In this document: positions 1 to 5,442 of the stretch, piece by piece | Layout: every line of letters begins with the position of its first letter | Position numbering within the stretch: the stretch's first letter is position 1 | Origin: CAZCVI01 sp964502145 | Lineage (GTDB): Bacteria > Acidobacteriota > Aminicenantia > UBA2199 | Direction of reading: 5' to 3' | Assembly (NCBI GenBank): GCA_964502145.1 | Contig: CAZCVI010000131.1 | Coordinates: forward strand, 1 to 13,350 | Length of the DNA: 13,350 nucleotides | Translations under genes and position numbers: made by a program | Notes under the pieces: model-generated | Told to the model about the DNA's origin: nothing | Seen by the model: only the letters and a program-made list of their open reading frames with translations | Databases searched by the model: none

Positions 1-1
1 C

Positions 2-64
2 AGGAAAGGCATTGCTATTGATTTTATGACGAAAAAGTACTATAATGCATCTTCAGTTGCATAA
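2..64 (+). CDS. C-terminal tail of an upstream gene (partial, tentative)
   Basis: An open frame enters from the left edge and ends at TAA 62-64. It gives about 20 residues ending in YYNASSVA. Nothing in this fragment identifies a family, and it is too short to prove coding. It is the only frame that stays open from the edge to a stop just before the next ribosome binding site, and the tight spacing that would result (17 nt to the next start) is normal for this window. The same bases contain a strong promoter-like pair, so the stretch may instead be non-coding leader. Confidence 0.35.
   Translation, partial: RKGIAIDFMTKKYYNASSVA
18..46 (+). promoter_or_regulatory. Sigma70-like promoter for the YitT-family gene
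   Basis: TTGATT at 18-23 (four of six matches to TTGACA) and a perfect TATAAT at 41-46 are separated by exactly 17 nt. Transcription would begin near 53, leaving a leader of about 30 nt before the ATG at 82. The pair overlaps the possible tail of the upstream gene. This is the best canonical promoter I see in the window. With no terminator visible after the YitT gene, it could also serve the glycan genes downstream. Confidence 0.6.
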
Positions 65-81
65 GAACAGTAGGAGTGATC

Positions 82-1014
82 ATGTCAGAAAAAACAAAAC
101 AATTTTTTTATAAACTATGGCCCTGGTTGGTCATTACCTTTGGCGCGGTGTTGTCTGCGGGGGGATATGTGGTCTTTATACTACCGATGAAAATGATAGA
201 AGGCGGGGTGACAGGCCTGGGTATCATCGCCCAACAATTGACGGGATTACCGATTGTGGGCACAACGTCAATGATTCTCACGGCATTTGTTTTTGTGATT
301 GCCACACGTTTGATGGGCAAAGGTTTTGGTGCTAAATCAATTTATGCGATGGTGCTGATGAATGTGCTGATCGACATGTTTTTGATCATTAAGATTCCCA
401 TTGTCACGGGCGACATGCTGCTGGCAGCCTTTTACGGTGGCGCTATCGTGGGCCTGGGCCTGGGTTTGATCTATTTTTCCGGGGGGTCTACTGGCGGCGC
501 GGATGCACTGGCCCAAATGCTCTGGAAAACAAAACGCATCCCTATCGGTCGCACGCTGATCTTGATTGATATTCTGGTACTGGGCGCGGCGACACTGATC
601 TTTATTCCGATTGAAAAAATCATGTACTCGCTGATCTTTATCTATGTGGAAATTAAAGTGATCGACATGGTGCTCAATGGCATCCAAGCGAATCAACGGG
701 TGATGATCGTGACGAATGAACCCGAAGCAATGAAACTGGCGCTGTTTAATAGTTTAAGCCGCGGCTTGACGGTATTTAAAGGACTGGGAGGCTACACGGA
801 AATTGAACGGTCAATGTTGACGACGGTACTACCGAAAAAAAATATCCCGGAAGTACGACGCATCATTGCCGCGGTCGATCCGAAAGCGTTTGTTATTATC
901 CACGATGTGGACCAAGTGTACGGGGTAGGTTTTGAAACCCTGCCGAAAGCGTTAAAATGGCAAGATGAATCCCATCAAAAATTAGTGCCAGAAACAGCGG
1001 CTGACGGGGTATAA
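82..1014 (+). CDS. YitT family membrane protein (DUF161 plus DUF2179)
   Basis: This is a 310-residue integral membrane protein of the YitT family, whose transport or regulatory role is not settled. Residues about 12-195 form the hydrophobic domain with several membrane segments. It carries the family's glycine-rich signatures: the stretch around GGVTGLG at 41-47 and GGSTGGAD at 134-141, followed by a basic segment (KTKRIPIGR). Residues about 203-285 are the soluble C-terminal DUF2179 domain (QRVMIVTNEPEA, then GGYTEIERSML). Length and domain order are typical. I chose ATG 82 because AGGAG at 72-76 sits 5 nt before it; the in-frame GTG at 76 would overlap that site. A 65-nt gap follows with no terminator or promoter that I can support. 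The family call is firm; the substrate is unknown. Confidence 0.93.
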   Translation: MSEKTKQFFYKLWPWLVITFGAVLSAGGYVVFILPMKMIEGGVTGLGIIAQQLTGLPIVGTTSMILTAFVFVIATRLMGKGFGAKSIYAMVLMNVLIDMFLIIKIPIVTGDMLLAAFYGGAIVGLGLGLIYFSGGSTGGADALAQMLWKTKRIPIGRTLILIDILVLGAATLIFIPIEKIMYSLIFIYVEIKVIDMVLNGIQANQRVMIVTNEPEAMKLALFNSLSRGLTVFKGLGGYTEIERSMLTTVLPKKNIPEVRRIIAAVDPKAFVIIHDVDQVYGVGFETLPKALKWQDESHQKLVPETAADGV

Positions 1015-1079
1015 TTGACTCATCCAGTGCTGAAATCACGGGTTCATCATTAGTCGTTGACCGCCAGAGAAAAAAAACG

Positions 1080-3275
1080 ATGCCCATCATTTTTTTCTTA
1101 TTAAATTCTTTACTGCTGGTTTCCTCGTATGTGACGGCTTATCGTTATTCGAAACAAGCGCATCTGGCCGAGTTATGGATCACTACCTTTTTACTCTATA
1201 CGGCCCAGATCACGGTGACCCTCCTCTTTCTGGGTGTTGTGGCCAGGAACCTGGGTGTTGTGCCGATCCTGGTGTTGAATAGTGCTATCGCACTGCTGGT
1301 GCTGGTACTGTTTAGAAAAACCACGCGGGCGGCGCTGGATGATTGCTGGCAACGGTGCGGGAGTTCGGTCGGGGAACTGGTTAAAAGCAGGGATTATATA
1401 TTGTACGGGTTGCTTTTATTGTTCGTGATGCAGGTCGTTTTTATAGTGGTCAAGATTTATTATTTCCCACCCGATGTGTGGGATGTGTTTGCCTATCATC
1501 TGCACCCGGTGGTGGAATGGTTCCAGCAAAACATGATTCCTGCGGTCATTGATACGCCGGTGTCGCGGTTGAATCGGAATCCAATGGGTCCAAAACTGCT
1601 GAGTTTCTGGTTCGTTACATTTTCCGGGGATATGACCTGGGTGGAATTGCCGCAGTTTTTTTATGGGCTGATGACGTGCCTTTCAGCTTACGTGTTGATG
1701 GTAAAAATGAAGGTGCGTAAATATATGGCGCTACGCTACGCGATTGTACTCTATTTTATTCCGGCGATTATAATTGAATCGCGCACGGTCCAAGATCATC
1801 TGGCGCTTAATGGATTGATATTTATGGCCGCGCTTTACTTTATTAATGTGTTTTATGAAAAAAATAATGCACACATCGTCTTTCTGGGGTTGACGATGGG
1901 GATGTTGATCGGTGCCAAAATAAGCGGCCTCCAGATTTTGGTGGTGTTTTTCCTGGCGCTTTTCTGCTCTTTGGGCTTCAGTTTCTCCAAAACCCGGGCC
2001 TTTATTAAAGAGAATTGGCTACGATGTCTGGGCGGGGCGATAGCACTGGTGGTTCTGGGCGGGTACTGGTATTTAAAAGATATTTTGATTATTAGATCGT
2101 ATTTTAGAGTAGTACAAGAATTGCCGCTGCTAAAATATTTGGCGATGGCCTGCCTGGGTCTGATTGTTGTGCTGCTGTTTTTCTTCGGGGTCAGGATGTT
2201 TTTAAGTAAAAAGGGTGCGATGTTATGGACTGGATTTAAAAATGGCTTAAGAAATAAAAAAGTTGTTTATATCGGGGTTTTCCTGCTCGGTATGATCCTG
2301 TTGGTGGGTGTTGTTAAAAATGCAGGTCTGTTCAAAACCTTCGTGTTAAGCCAGCAAAACCCGGCCAAATATGTGACGGACGCAGCCTTGCGGGCAGAAT
2401 ATCCAGTGCTGAAATTGGCGGGGCACCGGTTTGTCAAGAATCTGCTGCTCTTTCCCTATCGCATTAAAGACCTGGGTATGTATAATGAATATACGCCGGA
2501 TTTTCTCGATCAATCGGGGTTTGGCGTGCAGTTTTTTGCTTTGGGTGTATTGGCTTACCTGATTATGACCGTGCTTTTTCTGTTGCGGCAGAACTACCGG
2601 CGGAGTATCGGTGGATTTTTGTATATCTTTTCAATGCTCTTGCTGGGGACTTATTTTATTTATTATTATTCGGTAGCCAATTATCGCTTATTCATGTTTT
2701 TTCCTGTTTTTGGGATCATGTTATGGGCTGTTTTAACCAGCCGGCTTCATTTTTATCGTTATCAATTAAAATTCCTGGACCTGCTGATGGTGGGAATGAT
2801 CTTGTTTAGTATAGCGGTGACTTTTTTTGAGGGTCATGGGGATGGTCGCAGATGGAAAAACATGTTCACGATGACGGATGCTGGGGAAAGAACCTCGATC
2901 AAATACTCTACTTTTTTCACGGGTGAAGATTGGAAATTCATGGATAACTATATTAAACCAGCGGAACCTATGGGTTATCTGGGGCATTTTGATTCATGGG
3001 TATCGCCCTATTTTGATAATGGGATGAAACGCCGAATTTACCACTTGTCTTCTTTGGCGGGGTTTAGTCTGGTGCAGCGCAATGAACGAAAATCGCAATT
3101 GATCTTAACGCCGCTGTTTAAAGAGAGTTTAAAGCAGCGCAAGATTCATTTCCTGCATATCAACCCGCAGGGGGTTCGCAATCGTTTGGAATTAAAAAAG
3201 CGGAAATCCATTTTTATTGAAGACGCAGAGGTGTGCCGGGTGACGGCTAATTTATATTATTTTAAATGGGAGTAA
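1080..3275 (+). CDS. GT-C fold membrane glycosyltransferase (ArnT/PMT-like)
   Basis: This is a 731-residue polytopic protein with about 13 to 16 hydrophobic segments between residues 3 and 582, and a soluble, probably extracytoplasmic C-terminal part (about 585-731). After the fourth segment, the first large loop reads DVFAYHLHPVVEW at 135-147. A D-x-x-x-Y-H-x-x-x-x-x-x-W arrangement in this loop, followed by an RLNRNPMGPK stretch (163-172), is typical of ArnT/PMT-like GT-C enzymes, which move sugars from polyprenyl-phosphate donors. D135 is the candidate catalytic or metal-binding residue. A further GT-C-like feature is GYWYLKD at 328-334, a form of the family's WYxRN loop. The Shine-Dalgarno before ATG 1080 is weak (AGAGA, then an A-run). 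The stop is 1 nt from the sulfotransferase start, so the two are co-transcribed. Donor and acceptor cannot be read from sequence. The fold call is good; exact family membership is less certain. Confidence 0.75.
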   Translation: MPIIFFLLNSLLLVSSYVTAYRYSKQAHLAELWITTFLLYTAQITVTLLFLGVVARNLGVVPILVLNSAIALLVLVLFRKTTRAALDDCWQRCGSSVGELVKSRDYILYGLLLLFVMQVVFIVVKIYYFPPDVWDVFAYHLHPVVEWFQQNMIPAVIDTPVSRLNRNPMGPKLLSFWFVTFSGDMTWVELPQFFYGLMTCLSAYVLMVKMKVRKYMALRYAIVLYFIPAIIIESRTVQDHLALNGLIFMAALYFINVFYEKNNAHIVFLGLTMGMLIGAKISGLQILVVFFLALFCSLGFSFSKTRAFIKENWLRCLGGAIALVVLGGYWYLKDILIIRSYFRVVQELPLLKYLAMACLGLIVVLLFFFGVRMFLSKKGAMLWTGFKNGLRNKKVVYIGVFLLGMILLVGVVKNAGLFKTFVLSQQNPAKYVTDAALRAEYPVLKLAGHRFVKNLLLFPYRIKDLGMYNEYTPDFLDQSGFGVQFFALGVLAYLIMTVLFLLRQNYRRSIGGFLYIFSMLLLGTYFIYYYSVANYRLFMFFPVFGIMLWAVLTSRLHFYRYQLKFLDLLMVGMILFSIAVTFFEGHGDGRRWKNMFTMTDAGERTSIKYSTFFTGEDWKFMDNYIKPAEPMGYLGHFDSWVSPYFDNGMKRRIYHLSSLAGFSLVQRNERKSQLILTPLFKESLKQRKIHFLHINPQGVRNRLELKKRKSIFIEDAEVCRVTANLYYFKWE

Positions 3276-3276
3276 C

Positions 3277-4236
3277 ATGATAGTGGCCAAAGACAATGCG
3301 GATAAGACTCGGGTGCTACCGAATTTTTTAATTGTGGGTGTCGGGAAATCAGGGACAACGACGCTATATTATATATTAAAAGAACACCCGGATATTTTTA
3401 TGAGCCCGGTCAAAGAGCCGTGTTTTTTTTCCGCTCAATTCCTAAATCTGCCGCAAAAAGGGATTCAGGATGAAAAAAAACTGTTTGTCAGAGAATTCGC
3501 GGATTATTGCACATTGTTTGCGGATGTAAAAAACGAAAAAGCCATCGGGGAAGCGAGTGCTGATACTATTTATTATTATGAGCATACTATTCCTATGATT
3601 AAACAGGTACTGGGTGAGCCACGGATTATCATCATGTTGCGAAACCCGGTAGATCGTGCCTATTCTAACTATATGCATCTGTGGCGTGATAACCGCGAAT
3701 ATTTATCCTTTGAAGACGGACTGGCGCAAGAAGAAGCGCGGATTCGTAACGCGTGGCAGGTCATGTGGTATTATAAAAAAAGAGGGCTCTATTATGACCA
3801 AGTGAAAGCGTTTATGGAAGCCTTTAGCCACGTTCATGTAGTGCTTACGGATGAATTAAAAAAAAATCCGCAAGACACCTTAAAAGGGGTATATGAGTTC
3901 TTGGAGGTGGCCACTGATTTTCAAACCACACAAACCAGAAAGCAGTACAATATCTCTGGTTTTCCCCGATTCAAAACCTTTAATAATTTCTTCCTGATGA
4001 AGAATGCCTTTCAACGGACGGTTCGCGCCGTGGGAAGTTTTCTGCTAACTGCCGACAGGTATGCCAAATTTCGCGATGCCATACGGGCGAAATTTTTTAT
4101 CAGGGTGGATATGAAACCTGAAACAAGGGCTTATTTGCAAAATGAGTTCCGTGACGATATCCTAAAATTGCAGGATTTGCTCCAGAAGGATTTGAGTGGC
4201 TGGTTAAAACCAAAAAATTTAAAGGAAAAACAATGA
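3277..4236 (+). CDS. PAPS-dependent sulfotransferase (carbohydrate type)
   Basis: This 319-residue soluble enzyme is predicted to transfer sulfate from PAPS to a hydroxyl, probably on a sugar. The 5'-phosphosulfate-binding loop is GVGKSGTTTLYYIL at 21-34, with K24 the expected catalytic lysine and the usual EHP and KEP elements after it. The 3'-phosphate-binding motif is LRNPVDRAYSNY at 121-132, with R122 and S130 in the expected places. GLYYDQ at 170-175 is the conserved G-x-Y-x-x-Q element of bacterial heparan-sulfate-like sulfotransferases. The length is normal. GGGAG at 3268-3272 precedes the ATG. The gene starts 1 nt after the upstream stop, and its TGA overlaps the ATG of the radical SAM remnant (ATGA, 4233-4236). 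The context points to sulfation of the glycan made by the neighbouring glycosyltransferases. The acceptor is unknown. Confidence 0.92.
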   Translation: MIVAKDNADKTRVLPNFLIVGVGKSGTTTLYYILKEHPDIFMSPVKEPCFFSAQFLNLPQKGIQDEKKLFVREFADYCTLFADVKNEKAIGEASADTIYYYEHTIPMIKQVLGEPRIIIMLRNPVDRAYSNYMHLWRDNREYLSFEDGLAQEEARIRNAWQVMWYYKKRGLYYDQVKAFMEAFSHVHVVLTDELKKNPQDTLKGVYEFLEVATDFQTTQTRKQYNISGFPRFKTFNNFFLMKNAFQRTVRAVGSFLLTADRYAKFRDAIRAKFFIRVDMKPETRAYLQNEFRDDILKLQDLLQKDLSGWLKPKNLKEKQ

Positions 4237-4445
4237 AAATATTCAAATATAAGCAAGTGTTGCCGCAACTGCCGAATCTGTTATTGCGTGGGCGCATGAA
4301 TTTTAAATTCGAGCTTTTGCCTTTCACTGTCACAGGGATTTCATGGAAGAAGCGGTGGAATTTTTTGGTAGCTGGGGTTATCCAGTGATTGCCCAGGTGG
4401 AACCAGCCAACGTGTGCAATGCCGATGAATGCAATCTATTCGCCT
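4233..4445 (+). pseudogene. Remnant of a radical SAM gene (N-terminus only, frameshifted)
   Basis: ATG 4233 overlaps the sulfotransferase stop and opens a frame of 51 codons ending at TGA 4386-4388. Its product begins MKIFKYKQVLPQLPNLLL and reaches FELLPFTVTGISWKKRWNFLVAG. This resembles the N-terminal lead-in of radical SAM/SPASM proteins found in surface-polysaccharide clusters. A different frame then continues the expected protein: GYPVIAQVEPANVCN, translated from about 4370 to 4417, which looks like the strand just before the CxxxCxxC iron-sulfur motif. The frame change, together with apparent loss of some linker residues between NFLVAG and GYPVIAQ, points to a small internal deletion. 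After VCN the match ends: the next residues are ADECNLFAYP and then the tandem repeat, with no complete cluster motif and no catalytic barrel. Both pieces match my memory of the family; no search was possible. A sequencing error could explain the frameshift but not the missing body. Confidence 0.65.
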
Positions 4446-4526
4446 ATCCCATAACTCCCGTTACTCCCATACTTCCCATACTTCCCATTACTCCCATCAC
4501 TCCCATTACTCCCATCACTCCCATCC
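4446..4526 (+). repeat. Tandem array of nine 9-bp units (consensus CTCCCATYA)
   Basis: Nine consecutive 9-bp units run from 4446 to 4526, each carrying CCC at the same phase. The variants are ATCCCATAA, CTCCCGTTA, CTCCCATAC, TTCCCATAC, TTCCCATTA, CTCCCATCA, CTCCCATTA, CTCCCATCA and CTCCCATCC. The first units are the most divergent and the last four are nearly identical, as expected if the array grows at one end. A C-run (4525-4530) follows and then the GT2 ribosome binding site. Because the unit is three codons long, frames stay open through it, reading as Pro-Ile-Thr repeats in one frame and Ser-His-rich repeats in another. The minus strand has GGG tracts every 9 bp, with loops of 6 nt. Confidence 0.95.
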
Positions 4527-4530
4527 CCCC

Positions 4531-4545
4531 GGAGGAATTACCTTG
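4531..4545 (+). promoter_or_regulatory. Shine-Dalgarno and TTG start of the GT2 gene
   Basis: GGAGGA at 4531-4536 is a near-perfect Shine-Dalgarno, 6 nt before TTG 4543-4545. This decides the start: the longer open frame upstream only reads through the tandem repeat. The TTG shares bases with the TGA (4544-4546) that ends the Pro-Ile-Thr frame, giving a TTGA overlap that would allow translational coupling if that frame is translated. Confidence 0.85.
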
Positions 4546-5442
4546 ATTGCCAGCGTAATCATTTGCACCTTTAATCGCTGTACATTATTACAGCGGCTGT
4601 TGGAATCCTTAACCCAACAAACAGTCACCCCCAACAGCTATGAAATCATCGTGGTAGATGATGGTTCTACAGACCATACCGCGACAGTGTGTGGCACTAT
4701 GTTAGACCGCTTGCCGCACCTGAAATACGTGGCTACCGGTTATAATTCTGGTCTCAGTAACGCCGCTAATCGTGGAATTGAATCCGCCAGCAGCGCTTAT
4801 TTATTATTTACCGACGATGATTGTATTCCCGAAAGTAACTGGGTGGAAAAAATGTGTTCCCGGCTGAAACAAGAAGCGATTGTCGCGGGTGCTGTAGTCA
4901 GCCCGACCACTCATTATTTTAAACTGTGCCACAACATCGCTCAATTCTATCCTTTTATGCCCGGTCAGAAGCAGCTATACGTGGATTTTATCGCCGGTGC
5001 GAACATGGGCATCCAGGCCGCAGTTTTTAAAGATATCGGTGTCTTTAACCCGGAAACAATTATCCCGGACATGGAATTTATCCTGCGTGCGCGTCGCCAG
5101 GGATATACCATTGCTTATGCAGCGACTGCCATGGTGGTGCATGATCCTGCGCGCGTCACCTTTCGTGCTGTGCTTGGTTATGCCGAGTTGCATGCGTATC
5201 ATACTATCCGGTTACGCCTTTTATTCCAAGATGTACTGGTTAGCCCGCGTCTGCTGTTCTCTCCTTTTGCTATTGCGTTGGCCGCACCATTGATTGCCTT
5301 AAAAACAACCGCCCACATTTATCTGGGCCACCCCAAATTGTTGCGTTATTTGCTTACCATTCCCACCGTTTATGCCATTAAATTGGCCTGGTGCTGGGGC
5401 GCGCTGAAGAGTCTACTTAAAAAGAAACGAGGCCAACGTTAA
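4543..5442 (+). CDS. Family 2 glycosyltransferase (GT-A fold)
   Basis: This is a 299-residue inverting-type GT2 enzyme expected to act at the cytoplasmic face of the membrane on a nucleotide-sugar donor. From the TTG start, the first strand is ASVIICTFNR at 3-12, followed by the nucleotide-binding VVDDGSTD at 37-44. The metal-binding DxD equivalent is TDDDCIP at 90-96. GANMGIQAAVFKDIGVFNP at 152-170 and DMEFILRARRQGY at 176-188 form the acceptor and catalytic region, with D176 near the usual catalytic acid position. H200 follows in VVHDPAR. A hydrophobic stretch near 250-290 suggests membrane association. The start choice rests on GGAGGA 6 nt upstream and on homology beginning right there. 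The stop TAA overlaps the next ATG (TAATG), so expression is coupled to the fusion gene. The sugar specificity cannot be read. Confidence 0.93.
   Translation: MIASVIICTFNRCTLLQRLLESLTQQTVTPNSYEIIVVDDGSTDHTATVCGTMLDRLPHLKYVATGYNSGLSNAANRGIESASSAYLLFTDDDCIPESNWVEKMCSRLKQEAIVAGAVVSPTTHYFKLCHNIAQFYPFMPGQKQLYVDFIAGANMGIQAAVFKDIGVFNPETIIPDMEFILRARRQGYTIAYAATAMVVHDPARVTFRAVLGYAELHAYHTIRLRLLFQDVLVSPRLLFSPFAIALAAPLIALKTTAHIYLGHPKLLRYLLTIPTVYAIKLAWCWGALKSLLKKKRGQR

Noticed and set aside
76..81. GTG 76 as start of the YitT gene
   Set aside because: It overlaps the AGGAG site at 72-76; ATG 82 has correct spacing.
337..696. Minus-strand open frame of 119 codons inside the YitT gene
   Set aside because: Its composition (rich in Asp, His, Gln, Asn) is what antisense reading of hydrophobic codons gives; the plus-strand gene is firmly identified.
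1022..1036. Exact 15-nt repeat ATCCAGTGCTGAAAT, also at 2401-2415
   Set aside because: One copy is intergenic and the other is inside a coding region; there is no extended similarity or symmetry around them, and a single match of this length is plausible by chance.
1015..1079. Promoter before the GT-C gene (TTGACT 1015-1020 or TTGACC 1057-1062)
   Set aside because: Neither has a -10 hexamer at 16-18 nt, so no promoter can be supported here.
4446..4526. CRISPR-like array
   Set aside because: The units are 9 bp and directly abutting, with no spacers, so this is a minisatellite.
4429..4542. Longer start for the GT2 gene at ATG 4429, adding a Ser-His-rich N-terminus
   Set aside because: The extra residues are only a translation of the tandem repeat, there is no ribosome binding site at 4429, and GGAGGA plus TTG 4543 matches where GT2 homology begins.
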